From Talaromyces rugulosus (Eukaryota > Ascomycota > Eurotiomycetes > Eurotiales > Trichocomaceae): 64,000 bases of DNA. The stretch spans positions 6,572,001 through 6,636,000 of the forward strand of contig NC_049562.1 of the NCBI RefSeq assembly GCF_013368755.1. Direction: 5' to 3'. The notes beneath the pieces were generated by a model. That model was not told the DNA's origin. It ran no database searches and saw only the letters and a list, made by a program, of their open reading frames with translations. The position numbers were made by a program, and so were the translations under genes. Positions 34,291 to 47,361 of the stretch are shown here, piece by piece. Within the stretch, counting starts at the first letter, position 1, and each line of letters opens with the position of its first letter.

Positions 34291-35146
34291 TTTGGGCAGA
34301 ACAAATTACCATCTAAGTGTCTAAAAAGTGGACCGCATTTTAGGTTCGAATGCTCGCAAAGGAAATCTTACTATGCAAGGCTACAGATAACGAGCTTAAA
34401 TACATTTTCCAGTTATATTTTCACTCTCCTGGTATATTGAGAGGGCTCCGCGAACAAAAGTCGAAACATGACCGGCGTGTTATTCATTTTAGTTGACTAC
34501 TGGATGATGTATACAGAAAAAGAGCCGTACTGGTATAGAAGCACCGACACCTCGGCCAGGGAGCATTTTTTGAATGGTCGGTGTTATGGTTACGTTACAT
34601 CCAACGGCGAAGACGACACATACATTGGCTGACAGGGCGTTTCCCAGAGATAGCGTGGTCTTCCAGAACGGCCTACTGTTTAGCTGGCCCCGCTAAAGCC
34701 GCCGTCATGGACTCCGCTATACTCCCCGGCTGGGGCGGTATGCGGAGGTCCGGTTCGCGAAAGAGTGCAGCAATATACATATCTAGGTGCTGGTTTATTT
34801 TCTTACGAGCAAAATTCTGCAAGTGCATACCGAAAAGTCGGCAATCGCAGCATGGACAGCACTACGCGGGGCTCGCTGAAAAACTAGACTCCTTAGGTCA
34901 ATCAGATATCTTCCGAGCCGTATCTCGATGGGCTCGCCTTGCACACCGACTATGTAGACTAGAGACCCTACTGCTGAAAGCGGAAAAGCGCCCGCAGCGA
35001 TCTGTTGACTGCTTATATTTATATATTTTATTTGTTCCAACGTGATCCGTCCGCGGCTAGTTGACGTCTTCACCAGTTGCAACTCGTCGCACAGTAGCAC
35101 GTTAACTGGCTGGCCACTTGGGGTTAATAATAGAGCGCGCATCACG
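34291..35146. other. upstream region of the sugar-permease and NeuC-like genes
   Basis: 856 bp between divergent genes. 34.58-35.05 kb is GC-richer and gives a 154-codon frame with no recognisable domain, so I treat it as non-coding. A CCGCGG palindrome at 35050-35055 could be a site for a zinc-cluster regulator (inference). Confidence 0.45.
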
Positions 35147-36884
35147 ATGCTACGCAGGTCAAGAACAGGCACATGGATGCCCGCCTGGGTCCCTGGATCA
35201 ACAGCCTTCCTCTCAGTTTTGCTTCTCGCCTGCTCCATGGCCCAGACTGGCACCAATGGCTGCGACGGGACCATGCTCAACGGCTTCAACATTCTCCCGT
35301 CGTACAACAACTATTTCAACCTGACCAATACGACAAAGGGTCTGAACACTGCCTCGATATTTATCGGGGGGTTCTTGGGCTTGTTTTGGGCCGGCATGAT
35401 GGCTGATCGTCTCGGGCGGCGGCCTGCTATTTTCTGGGGCTCTTTGATTACCCTTGTCGGCATCATTCTTCAGACCGCCGCACAGCATATCGCCATGTTT
35501 GTCATCGCCAGGGTCGTTCTCGGCTGGGGCAACGCCATCGGTGGAGTAGCTGGCGCAGTGTACCTGTCTGAGACGTTCCCCAATCGCTGGAGAGCCTGGG
35601 GCGTTGGGTTACTGAATAACTGTTACTACGTGGGCGCCTTTTTTGCTGCACTCGTGACACTTGGAAGTAGTCATTTGAACTCGACTTGGGCATGGCGCAC
35701 ACCATCTCTATTTCAAGCCGTCTTCTCTATTATCAGCATCGCGGTTCTACCGTTTATTCCCGAGTCTCCTAGGTGGCTTGTTGGCCAAGGTCTATTCGAA
35801 GAAGCTCGTATAGCTGTCGCGCAGACAAACTCCAACGGAAAGCTCATGGACCCGGTATCAACAGCTGTATACAAGCAAATTGTCGACACACTTGAATGGG
35901 AGAAAAAGCAAGGTCGGACGATGGGTGTCAAGGAAATATTTAAAACACCAATGTCTCGCAAGCGGGCCCTGATAGGGGGCTCTGTGGCCCCTTTCTCGTG
36001 CATTGCAGGTAATATCATTGCGTCGTATTATCTGGGTGCCGAACTTGAGACTGCTGGCATCTCCGACCCGAATGCCCAGCTAAAAGCGGCATGTATTCAT
36101 CCCCTTGCTTGGTCAAGTACCTATTTCTAACGGTCACAGAACGTCGTTTTGAACGTGTGGTGTTTCGCTTGCTCGCTCGTCGGTACCCAGCTCACTGCAG
36201 CTTGGGGTCGTAAGCCGACCGCGTTGCTTTCTCAGGCACTTCTCATCACATGCTTATTTGTCATCGGGGGGTTGTCAAAAATTAACGCGGAAAATCCTTC
36301 TAATTCGTCTCAAAGCCTGATATATGGTAATGTTGCCGTCATGTTTTTATTCCAAGGATTCTACTCTATTGCGTGGACACCGTTACTCTATCTGTATCCT
36401 CCAGAGATAATGAATTATCCAATTAGAGCCAACGGCCTCGCACTGTCGACCCTTGTGTTTAATGCTCTTGCGTGGGTTCACGTTCCACTCATTTTACATT
36501 GGCACACACACTGATATTATTTTAGTCTACTTTTGGTATTTATTATGCCGATCGGTATTGGCAACATTGGATGGAAAATGTACATGATTAATGGAGGTTG
36601 GGATTGTTGCACGTTTATAATCATAGTATGTGACTCAACACTTGTTTCCATTCCGGAAATAATTGTGTGGCGGAAGAAGGATACACATCGAATAAAGCTA
36701 ACATTGACAGGCTGTATTCTGGGTCGAGACCAAAGGTAAGAGTCTGGAGGAAATCGACGCTATTTTTGGAGAGAAACATTCTACTATTAATAATGTGGAG
36801 GAAGTACGCATGGGTAGGGAAAATGTGGATGTCGACCAAGTAGATCAACAATTGCAACAGGAGCTTGGAGGTATGAAAGAGTAG
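35147..36884 (+). CDS. MFS sugar-porter (lactose-permease-like)
   Basis: Exons: 35147-36088, 36140-36471, 36526-36625, 36711-36884; 515 aa. Membrane landmarks: DGTMLNGFNILPSYNNYFN, GMMADRLGRRPAIFWG, ARVVLGWGNAIGGVAGAVYL, PESPRWLVGQG, AAWGRKPTALLSQ and VFWVETKGKSLEEIDAIFG. These are the sugar-porter signatures (D-R-x-G-R-R, PESPRWL, PETKG-like). The first intron must start GCATGT rather than GT: phase 0 joining of QLKA to NVVLNVW fits the family, while every GT donor nearby gives a stop or wrong phase. It is therefore read as a GC-AG intron (36089-36139). The other introns are canonical. A plasma-membrane uptake carrier for a sugar or related acid; the substrate is unknown. Confidence 0.87.
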
Positions 36885-38651
36885 CAGCACGAAAAATGAT
36901 ATTTGGCGTGGAAAACAGTCCATGACACGGAATACATCACTCTATATACATAATAAAAATACAATCAAATATTTTTATATTGCCTCGGATTGCAAACTAA
37001 CGTTACCGACACTGAAACTTATTTTACATGGACCTGTTAAATAAAGCTTCCAGACGGATAGCTAGTCAAGACATCCTAAACTCGTATGCCTTGAACTAGA
37101 AGCCATTATGACTAAGAGGAATTTATTCTGATATTGTAGAAACTAGGCTATGTGTTATTACTCCATTAACTTCGTTGGAATTACAGCAAAGAAATAAACT
37201 TTTTGAAACTCCTCCCTTTATAACTCTTATTGATAAAGCCTGCTTGCGGCGCTGGTTGTTTGAAACGTCGCATATCAATCCAAAAAAATAAAAAAAATAA
37301 AAAAAATAAAAAAAATAAAATTACAGCTCCTTTCGTCCAAAATCAAAACGCTCACATTAAATCCATCGGTACACCGGTATATGGCAAAGTAAAGTTACAC
37401 AGACCGACTACTTCTACTAAGCGACACCTCTCCTAACTACCACTATCCCCGTTGGCCGTTCCTTTTCTCCCAATCTTACCCCGTCCGTGATATTCCTCTC
37501 TGGATATGTGGTGAATACTTTACATAATCCTATCACTGACCTGCTGCGGGTCGCCCAGCTTCGGTTTCACATTCGTCACGGGTTTCCTTCCAGCAGTGTT
37601 TATATTGCTAGATATCGTCACAGCTCCCTTTTGAACTCTTCTATCTATGTAGGTAGCCATTACTGATCGTGTGGTATCTTCGCCATGGTACGAGATGTGT
37701 CGTCCGACAGTGGTGTGAGCCTCGTGCCATCAGAACGGGCAGATGCCGATGCCGATCTGAAGCTTGAATGTCGACTCCCTCGAATGAATTCCTTTTCTTT
37801 TTTGTCTGCATGTGTGAAAGATTACCCTCTGATTTTCAGTTTCCAGCCACATATGCTGCGGTCGGCTAGATGATTTTTGAAACTCGCTCGTTGACGAAAC
37901 CTTCCACGCTCTCAATTCTGTGCGGATCAATTTTGTAACCATTAGCCAGTATAGCCGACTAGTCTGCTCCCTTTGTTCACTATTTATATATATAATTTAG
38001 CTACACCGCCAAAATTATTCATCGGAATAAGCAGTTTCTTTCATAGTTCTAACCCGTGCTAATGGATACAGACCAGCTCTTTTCCTTTTCGTAGAAGCGA
38101 TACAGGAAATTCGATTCTGTATGTGTACCGTTAGGTCTAGGAAATACCATCAGGCCGAGAAAATAATTTTCAATACGGATCCTAAGGATATTTTAAACTA
38201 ACGGTTCTGGATAAGCTAGCGAAATATCGAATTGACGCCGCATTGTGCCGTAGTTAGAGAAAACTCTTGTCAACTAAAAGAGAGGGTTGACCAGTTATTA
38301 CAAAGGAGAGCCATATTCGAGTTCAGTTGGCCATATGATCATTACTGTGGTTTCCATCTCGTGCGAGTATCGTTGGCGCTGAGCACGCACTATGGTGTAT
38401 CAAACCGAAAGGTCAACAGTAGCCTGCTATCATTGGCTAATCTATAAATTGAACATTTACATATATAAGTGCCTTGGTATATGATATGGTAGCTATAATT
38501 AGCATGAATCTGCCCTAGCTAAGAACATTACAATGTGTAACAATGGCCATGAGTTATTGTAGGATAGTTGATGAGTATTAGGCCTAGAGTGTCATACAAG
38601 TACGTGGTGCAAAGGCTAAAGCCACTAGAGAGATGAAGCCTTAGGGTTAAA
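36885..38651. other. intergenic, no supported gene
   Basis: 1.8 kb of AT-rich DNA. It contains a period-9 A8T repeat at 37282-37320 and a 62-codon plus frame at 37685 that I cannot assign. No RNA gene recognised. Confidence 0.5.
37282..37320 (+). repeat. A8T tandem repeat, about four copies
   Basis: T residues are spaced exactly nine bases apart within poly-A. Such helically near-phased A-tracts can bend or stiffen DNA, but the functional effect is unknown. Confidence 0.85.
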
Positions 38652-40536
38652 TCAATCTTCGTGAGTATTTGACATCAGTGGTGTGTTGACCTCGTCTTTA
38701 CTCGGAACAAGCATCATTGAAACGAGCTTCCGCCCAAAACGGCAGCAAACCCCGCTCAGCACTAATGTCTTGCATATCCTAAATATAGCCAATACGACAC
38801 AGCAGGTGATCATGATAACTGTCGTGAGAACGTGGTACGACATCTGATTGATGATATCCTTCCCTAGCATCTCAGCTAAGGTCTGCTTGGGATGTTTGTT
38901 GAGTACTGTGGTCTTTCCCAGGGCGGCGCCTTGGCTGTCCAGCGCAAGAAGAAGAAAATACGTATTAGGGATGTCATCTGGTAAATCAACTTTAGTCTCA
39001 AAGCCGACCTTTTCCACATTGATTGCCGGTATGAAGTGCATATTCTTCATATCCAAGCCATCCCATAGCATTAATTGCCAGGAGCTGATTTCAGTGGCGC
39101 CATTCCAACTCACATAAACCGAGTCCCCGGCAACGACCGCCGCGGGGATAGTGAGTGGTTTTCCAACCCAGCTACTTTTATAAGTCCGGTACGTAAATAC
39201 GATACCAAGTTGGAACCAGATCGAGGGAGAAAGGTGTGTGTCGCACAGGACCTCCCCGTCTGGTGTAAACTCGGTGTATGCAGCACAGTGACCCCAGCCG
39301 ATAAATGCATTACCCGAGTCCGGTAAGATTTGCATGCTGCCCTGGGAGTGAGCACGCAGGCCATCTGGGTGAAAGTACATTGCACGAACGGTGGCGACAC
39401 GGTTCGGCACATCGAGATCGATCGTCATTCCTCGACTCGCGCTAATAGGCCCAAGGAAGTCCTTGGCGCTATTGTCGTATAGAGTGATAGTGCGCTCATC
39501 ATACCAGCGCGCGTCATGCTGCCAGGCAAAGTCGGTAGCCCGGCCATCGGATGCGTCGGTGAATTCGTTACCTTCTCCACCCAATATCCACAGGATCTCG
39601 CCGGTTTTGCCGTCAACGCTGTAGACGGAGTTCGTATGGCGTGCGGAAATGAGGTAGTTTCCCGCAGCATCCTTGTCGACACTGTTAATGTGGTATGGAT
39701 CCCACGGCGTAGTGCTGTGCTTGCCCATGCCCTTGATACCAACGTATGATGCATTGAATGGAACGTGATGCGAGAGATGCCATTCAAAGAGCAAGTCACC
39801 GGAAGTAATATCGACTTCCTGGAAGACTCCATCGTAGATGAAGCCATTCTGCGGGCCACCAAAATCCACTAGATTGGCCGGCTTGAGATCATAGATAACG
39901 AAGACCGCAGTGCCGTTTTGCGTGATGTGAAAGTCATGTATATCGCCTTCAAAATCACCGACTGCTGTCACCTCGAAGCGATGAACATAGGACGAGTCCA
40001 GCTGTCTCTATTAGTACCAGCTGATATACAATATTTCTGCGTGGAAGAACATGACAAACCATCGTGTACGAGCCCAGCCCGTGGCCATGCATACTCGTCC
40101 CATGCCAATACGTGAGATATTGCCTTCCGAGGTACTCCTGCACGTTGAAATCCGTTGCTGCTTTGTCGGTGGGCACTGTCCAGACCAGGTTCCCGCGCGC
40201 ATCGAGAATCAGAGGCCGAGATCCCTCGATGGGTGAACCATGAGGCGCTATAAAAATGTACCCGTCACTACAGCGGTCGTCCCAGACAGCCAATTCAACA
40301 TCAGGTGAGTCGAGGTCAAAGCTGACATATTGACGTGTGGGATACAGGCCATAGAACCCGGAGTCGAATAGTGTTGGTCTGAGATGCACGTCCAGACGTA
40401 GCAGAACTGGAACCAGCACATAGTGCAGCGCTACGATAGCAGTCACGACGACAAACACGATCAAAAAAAGACGCTTTCTCCCGGGCGACCGGCTTCCATG
40501 CCAGGGCCATTTTCCACCAGTGCAGGCGGTGAGCAT
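38652..40536 (-). CDS. arylsulfotransferase-like (ASST family) membrane protein
   Basis: Minus-strand exons: 40536-40060 and 40001-38652, with a 58-bp intron, 608 aa. An N-terminal membrane anchor (about residues 20-42, LFLIVFVVVTAIVALHYVLV) and a second hydrophobic helix near the C-terminus (VLTTVIMITCCVVLAIFRI) flank a large, probably exoplasmic, beta-propeller-like domain. Family signs: GSRPLILDARGNLVW, DIHDFHITQNGTAVF, DPYHINSVDKDAAGNYLISA, GEILWILGG, FAWQHDARW and ITLYDNSA. The His-containing WQHDA and YHINS motifs are typical of fungal arylsulfotransferase-domain proteins. In bacteria ASST moves sulfate between phenols; for fungal members the activity is largely unproven. The start is the ATG at 40536, not the upstream TTG. 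No lesion. Confidence 0.88.
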
Positions 40537-43520
40537 ATTTGGACTCAAGCCGTCTCGATCATGCGAGATTTACACCCTCGTGGGGTGGGGTGGTACAGTT
40601 ACAGTATGACCGTGAGAATAATCAAAGGATCGTTCCATTGATATTTAGCATTTATAGCTACTGCTAGCCACGTATACTTGGGAAGAAGAATAAGAAGAAG
40701 AAAAAGTAGTACTTTTTTTTTTCTCCATGGCCAAGTGGCGCAGGAATCCGGATTGCTTTTCAAGATTTCCTGGACAATATTAAATTACTATTACAGCATG
40801 ACGCGTGTGCGTGTTAGTTGTTCGGGTCGGGCTCTTGGCACAGCGTAATGATTTTGGCAAAGGAGGTGAGAAACCAGGGTCCAGATAGCAAATACTAATG
40901 ACTAAAAGAGACTTTATCAAACGGATTGATCCAGCTCGGGAAACTTGCGATTCTGAATAATTGCTCCCCTGAACGGTTCAGCCATTTGCATTCCCATTCC
41001 CCAATTCCCGCCAACCTCTAGAACCAGATGATTCACCGATAAATGCAACATCTTAAACAATCTCAGGGGATGATCAGCCATTGACCTCGCGACTTGCCAA
41101 GCCTCGCCCGCTTCACTAGTGTGAGGCCGCGCAACATCAATGCGCACGCACTACAGCTGCTGCCACAGCCCGCTGCATACGGTTTATAGTCATAACAACC
41201 CTATAACGAGATCTATCAATCTCCCAAATGCAAACAGTATGCATTCTTATATCTTTGCAGATATCTTGAAGTCGAGGAACTATGCTTCACGACGAAATGA
41301 TTACAAATGCTGCAGGAAGAAGAGGAGGATGGATTTAGTGGAGAAACCGCCGACTTGGCCCACCTCGACCCCGGTAATAATCATAGCAATCCACGCGGGA
41401 CAGGCGATAGAATGTGTCAATGTGGCAATGGAAGCGCGTAGACTTCTTGTGGCGCTCTAAAAGGTGGATCTCCCCGCAGGAACGTCCGTAAGGAGCATAT
41501 CAGAGAGACTTCTACCGAGTACGCCAGGGGATTCGCAAATAGGTGACACCACGCTACCACTCGAGTTCTCTCCAATTCTCCTCGCCGACCCGGGAAATCG
41601 CCTTGGAGATAGTATATCGCTTGTTGAAAGACTTGGTTGGTGCCATTATCAGTTCTCGGTGCTCGGTTGCCGAGATCCGTACCATCCGATACCAGACAAG
41701 GTAATGATTGACGCTGTGGTCCCGGAGTCTCTCAGTTGACATGACTAGCAGTATGCATAAAAACATCACGATATATGAATGTATGCATAGGCTTAGCTAT
41801 TGTTTCAAACGGCCAAAAATTGCTATGTCGTCTAGTTCTGCATGTGCTGCCTTTGTTGGCTTTTTCCCCTTATCTCATGCAGCACTGTATATATGTATCT
41901 GCATTTATATATAGCTATGTCTCAAGTCTGTCTCATGAATTGCCATATATGATTGATGTTTCAATGTTATAACATCGATTCAGAATTGTTACACCAGCCC
42001 AATAGATTCGTACAATATCAACTAACAAGCACGTTCGTCTACCTGAATTACACAACCGGAGCTACTGCTCATCTTTATGCTACTTCAGGCGCTTCTTAGT
42101 TGCAGGTGATTCCGAATCAATTGATTTCAGGACCCTTACATATAGTCAACGAGGCATCCTTATGTACATGTAGTTACTATTTTCCTTAATAGATGCTTAC
42201 TTTCGCAAGTATAAAACCTTTATATTTTAGAATTAATTAGTTTGAAGCTACTGTTTGGCCCTTCCATACAAGCTCGTGTATCAAATCCGACTTCTTTCTT
42301 AATAATGAGTCCTCTAAACACCGATTCTCCCTCGTACGAAATTTCTACGTCACCTCGAAACTTCATACAGGCCCTCTTACAGGATTGAGGATCTCCTTTA
42401 CGTACACATATCCCTCGAGGATAGATACATACTTTGCGTTTAGTCTAGCAGGAGTGAAATTCCACGTCCACGTTAGTCGGTAGTGTTTCATAAAGTAACG
42501 AAACTCGATTTACTTCTGCAGCAGAATGATGTATCCTTAATGCGGCAAAGTATTGCTGTTCCTCGAGTCACTTCTGTAGACGAGAGATTTGAAAATATCG
42601 TGCTTCAAGGAGTGCAACGTATAGGGATCGGTCGTGCCCTTTTACTTTGTCATAAAAGACTGGGAGTATTCCACGGCGGAGATAACGTAAGATATGATAG
42701 AATAGATCGGATCGGCACCAATGAAATAAGATCCGTCCTCCTGCGCATTATCCCAACGTCAGCATGACAGAGAAGCAAAAAATCCACCTTCAGCCAAAAG
42801 GGTTTCGCAAGTCGTGATGAATCGACGCTCACCTACTTGTAGAGTGATTTGCCTCTCTGAAGCGCGAAGTGGTGAGTTTGAAGCTGTATCATTACCCATT
42901 TCACAACACTCTGCATTGCAGTGTATATTTCGTACAACTCTAGTATAAGGAAGGGAAATGGCCACAGGTGATCGTTCATAATGCTTCCAAAACCAATTGT
43001 GCATGACCAAGACCCTCAGTTTATACATCATTGACTTTAATGTGTCGATAGCAATTGGGTGAACCGGTGAATGAGAAGATTGTTTCCTAAATTGTATGAT
43101 GTAAGGTTCAACTATTTGCAATCGTCGCCGTGCACATGAATTGCCTACCTGAATGTTGAGGTATATGCCAATAATTTATACCCTGCTTTAATGACGGGCT
43201 GGAATTCAGTAGTATTAATGCACAATAATTTAGAGGCTCCGCTGCCACCTACCAATTGATGCCCTGCGCTGAGAAATTACTGTTAGGGCCACCAACGTGG
43301 CTTAATAATGATAAGCTGTCGGGCCCGGCACCCTGCGTTTGGGCTTTAGTTGGTGGAACAATAATGTAAATCGCTAGTTAGCTGCAGGGCGACACCTTTG
43401 TGATACGTCGCATAATGCTCAGACTAAAGATGTCACGTTGTCCATCTACCAGGAAATCCTTGCTTTACAGATAACCAACACCCATTGTACTTGTCAAGAT
43501 CATATCCTTATAAGTGCATA
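40537..43520. other. 3-kb region without a supported gene
   Basis: It includes the presumed promoter of the ASST-like gene (GAA-rich purine tract near 40681-40710, T10 near 40715). Short frames lie at 40917-41147 (minus), 41140-41460 and 41464-41739 (plus). 41.3-41.7 kb is less AT-rich than its surroundings and could be a decayed gene, but frames are interrupted and I recognise no family. The last ~300 bp should be the promoter of the second P450. Confidence 0.45.
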
Positions 43521-45332
43521 ATGTCGAACTTTTATTATCTCTGTTTCGCAGTATGGATCTACGGTTTCTCGGTTTTTGGATTGATTGTTTATCGACTGTG
43601 GCTGTCGCCATTGGCAAAATTTCCCGGGCCGAAGCTTGCGGCAGCGACTGCGTGGTACGAGTTCTATTTTGATGCGATATGCCACGGGAAATATACATTT
43701 GTAATTGCCCGGATGCACAAGGAATATGGTGAGTATTCAAATTTGATTTGAACACTTAGGGCGATAACACGAACCACCAACTTGATGATTCAGGGCCAAT
43801 CGTACGCATTAGTCCCTGGGAGCTTCACGTTGACGACCCGAGCTTCTACGAAGTGCTTTATTCGCGAGACAGTCCGCGTAACAAGTACAAATTCTACGCG
43901 AACATGTTCGGCAACGAGAGGGCAACAATAGCCGTTCTAGATCACGCGCATCATCGTCTCTTGAGATCGAATATGAACCCGTATTTCTCTATGGCACGTG
44001 TGCGACAACTGGAGCCTGAAATACGGTACTTGGCGAATAAGCTCTGTGATCGCCTGAAAGCCTTTCGAGGAACCGGTGTTCCAATCAACACGCAGCATGC
44101 ATATAGCTGTTTTGCAACTGACATAATTTCTGATTATACTATGGGAGTTGGATTTAACTTTTTGGACACCCCAGACTTTTCTCCACAGTGGAGCGAAACA
44201 TTAAGTGGTATTGCAAAGAGCAGTGCCTTTTTTAAGCCATTTCCGTGGTTACTCACTATACTGCAATTGTTACCGAACGACTTTGTTGGTCGTCTTAACC
44301 CAGGAATGCAGTTGATGTTCAAATTTCAGCAACGTTGTCGACAGCTGATAAATTCTGTTATCGAAAACCAGAACAACGACAAGGAGGAGAAAATCAAGTT
44401 TTCCCATCCTACTTTTTTCCACGAGGTCTTGAGTAGCAATTTGTCCGAGGAAGAGAAAAGTGCCGAACGATTGGCGCAAGAGATTCAGGTAGTTATTGGT
44501 GCTGGTGGCGAAACCGTCGCCAAAGCATTGAGCTGGATTACCTATTACCTTTTGGAAAACCCTCAAAGTCTAGAGAAACTTAAAAATGAGCTCAATAAGA
44601 TGGACCCGGATCAGGAAGCATCCTTAGCGTCATTAGAACAGATGCCATATCTGGTAGGTCTTCTCTTTACATTATACCCATGTCGCTCGCTTCTATGCTT
44701 TGAGCTCATTATTTTAAGACTTCAGTTATGCTTGAAGGTCTCAGGTACGCACTAGCACGAAAATATGTGTTCACCATTGATGATTTTCCTTGTATCTAGG
44801 CTGTCATATGGGGTTAGCACTCGACTGGCTAGAATCGCTCCGGATCGCACTCTACAATTCAACGAATGGACTATTCCAGCACAGGTGCGTTCTCGTTCGT
44901 AATAAAATTTGAAGTTGAGGACAACTTGACTAATATTTCATCTATCCAAAGACACCTGTTAGCATGACCAGTGTTTTCATGCACCACAATGAAACCGTTT
45001 TCCCAGACTCATATAATTTTATTCCAGAGCGATGGGTCGACCTGGAACACCGTAAATACCTTGAGAAATATATGGTTGCATTCACTAAAGGATCACGACA
45101 GTGCATTGGGATAAAGTTTGTTTTTGGAACTAATCTGGCCCCTTTTCGCTGAGAGTCACTGACATCTGCCAGCCTTGCCCGAGCCGAGATGTTGCTAGCC
45201 ATATCAAAAGTATTCCGCGAACTGACATTCGAGCTGTACGAGACAAATAGAGAGGATGTGACCCTAGCACATGAGCTTTTTCTACCGTTTCCCAAACATT
45301 CGAGCAAAGGTGTACGGGTACTGGTGCTGTAG
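43521..45332 (+). CDS. cytochrome P450, trichodiene-oxygenase-like
   Basis: Exons: 43521-43728, 43794-44657, 44726-44744, 44800-44884, 44952-45115, 45173-45332; 499 aa, including a 19-base micro-exon. Order of motifs: membrane anchor ([20 protein letters not shown]), [34 protein letters not shown]-helix [15 protein letters not shown], ExxR as [25 protein letters not shown] and heme loop [12 protein letters not shown]. The micro-exon carries the MLEGLR part of the ExxR helix, so its skipping would abolish activity. Donor choice at 44658 (GTCTTC) is forced by phase. The protein resembles trichodiene oxygenase/CYP58-type fungal P450s. It stands alone, with no other biosynthetic gene within 3 kb. 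Substrate unknown. Confidence 0.9.
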
Positions 45333-45609
45333 TGTTAAGAAAGATATGAAACGCGCATGTTCAGAGGTTCCATCTTTTCAGCTTCGAATTTGGTGTAACG
45401 GAATGGCAAATAAATGCAGATACTTTATTTATTGAAGGGCTCCCTACTATTGGGTATATCTCACAATTGGCCTTTTAGCCACTGATACAAGATGCAACAA
45501 GATGAATTCAAAACATATGAAACTATAACAATACTAATACTAGAAATGTTTACAAAAATTCTCAATGAATCGCCCCAATTTCACCATGCCATGGCCTTTT
45601 ATGGGTCCA

Positions 45610-46356
45610 TCATGTGTAATGTCTGCCTCGACGCTCCATCTGTTTCTCCCAGGCTGCCAACCTTCCATCTATATAAGTGTCATCATCTCTGTAATTTCCA
45701 GCAGACCGTTTCTGGCTAAGTCCTTGGTGAGCGTGCTTCTTGATTGCTTCACGGTCCTCGTATGCCTGCGGGTACTTTTGCTCGAAGCCCGTTCGAGATT
45801 GCGCAGCTCTATTAAATCAAGTTAATTTTAACTAATGATAATTTCTGCGGAATATTTTCATTTACATGTTTGCCATATTACGGCCCTCCCTCGCAAGGCG
45901 TTTCCCCTCTAGGAGGCTGTCGCGATGGTATTCGTGGGGGGAGACATTTCTCCCTACTGGTGTTTGCTTGTAACTGTGTACTTGTTGTGATATAACACGA
46001 TGGCCCTCTGAGGGACGTTTATAGGCCTTGTAGTCAGCGTCTGCACGGGCTGTATATGGTTGTGGACGCTTCTTGTAAGGGTCGCTGTATTCATGTTCCA
46101 ATCTAGACTCGTGACATATGGTATGGGCTCGGCCATAAGTGTCTGGTCGAGCAGCCACGGAGTCCATTTCTTTCAACGGATCCCAAACTTGAGTCGAACC
46201 CCGGGAATTCCAATACTCTTCCTGAACCATGGCCCTCTCAAACTGCCGGCCGTGGTATGGCTCTGGTGGAGGTGGAGGAGGTGTAGCATAGATGCGGTTG
46301 CGTTCGGCCGGCCGGGCTTCCACCCTCGAGGACGAATAGGTTCGGCGTGAGGACAT
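45610..46356 (-). CDS. basic Tyr/Arg/Pro-rich hypothetical protein
   Basis: Minus-strand exons: 46356-45866 and 45808-45610, with a 57-bp intron (GTAAAT...AATAG), 229 aa. No domain recognised. The protein is hydrophilic, rich in Arg, Tyr, Glu and Pro, with a PPPPPPEPYHGRQFERAM segment near residue 30. The C-terminal exon (AQSRTGFEQKYPQAYEDREA ... RLAAWEKQMERRGRHYT) forms a credible charged helix, and the frame stays open only after splicing. No signal peptide or membrane segment. Open frame, intron and codon use support a real gene of unknown function, possibly disordered or nucleic-acid binding (inference). Confidence 0.65.
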
Positions 46357-47361
46357 TCTTGCGTCAAAAAAGGAACTTGGTAGCAATTTTATGTAGAAAA
46401 AAAAAAGAAATGTTGGAGTGGAAGGAATAGACAGTGAATGGAATTCTGATCTCCATGCACACAGAAGGAGTATGGAGCATAATATATAGGCTTCTCACGA
46501 GGTGCCGCCGACTATGGTATTTTACTAGCTGCAAAAATGAAACGACTAATACATGAAGTTATGATCAAGACGCTTGTTGGCGTCAAGGAAGACATGATTT
46601 ACACACATTTCGTGCAATAATATCCAGTCAGATATTTTAGGGGCCGTTGGATTGCCACGACAGAGACGTTGACATTCAGCTTCCCTACACAATAGATGTA
46701 AGATGAAACGTAATTTGCACTGGATTATTGTTAGGAAATCCTAAATATAGAGTTTGACTGGTTGATAAGAAACTAAATGACGCCGCCACAATGCAAAGCC
46801 AGCGGCAAAATATACTCTAGCGTGAATATGGTTTCAGTTAGTCGGGACTATAGACGTTTTTAACCAGCCAGAATCCATGGTGAGCATGGCTCTGCCATGT
46901 TACGAAACGAATAAACATAACACTATGATGGCAGTGAACGTCTCAATTCGCTGAATGGACCATTGGTGTGGTTGGAACTGCATGGAGTAGGCGGTTATGC
47001 AGTTACAACCGAGCTCATCCCCGCCGATCGTCTAAAAATAGACAAAACAGCTAGTTACCGCCGCATTACGCATCGATTGGGTGACAGTATCCTGTTTTGT
47101 TTGCACTCGCGCGGCTTTTCTCCATGCAGTGGACATTGAGGTGTTTCAACATGTAGATGTTGTAGTATGCGATATTTAGAACACGGCGCGAAAATTCTTG
47201 GCTTGTTTGGATTAACTGTCGAAGGGACTTAGTTACATTAGATTGTCGAAACTCTTATGTAAAGGCGACTAGATGCTTCAAGCCTCGGGAGGGTTATCAT
47301 CTCTCCTTCGTCAACCCCTCATTCCCCTCCAACACAGCAGTCCGCTGTGCGTTCATGAAAC
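46357..47361. other. divergent intergenic region
   Basis: 1 kb between the hypothetical gene and the F-box-like gene, with no coding signal. It begins with an A10 run near 46400 and carries probable promoters of both genes. Confidence 0.45.

Noticed and set aside
34581..35045. 154-codon plus-strand frame upstream of the sugar permease
   Set aside because: Composition effect of a GC-rich promoter; no domain, and the protein looks random.
35042..35146. Upstream extension of the sugar permease from a GTG codon
   Set aside because: The ATG at 35147 starts a normal N-terminus; the 35-codon extension is not family-like.
40917..41739. Cluster of short frames on both strands
   Set aside because: Possibly a decayed gene, but no frame gives a recognisable family and no splice model joins them.
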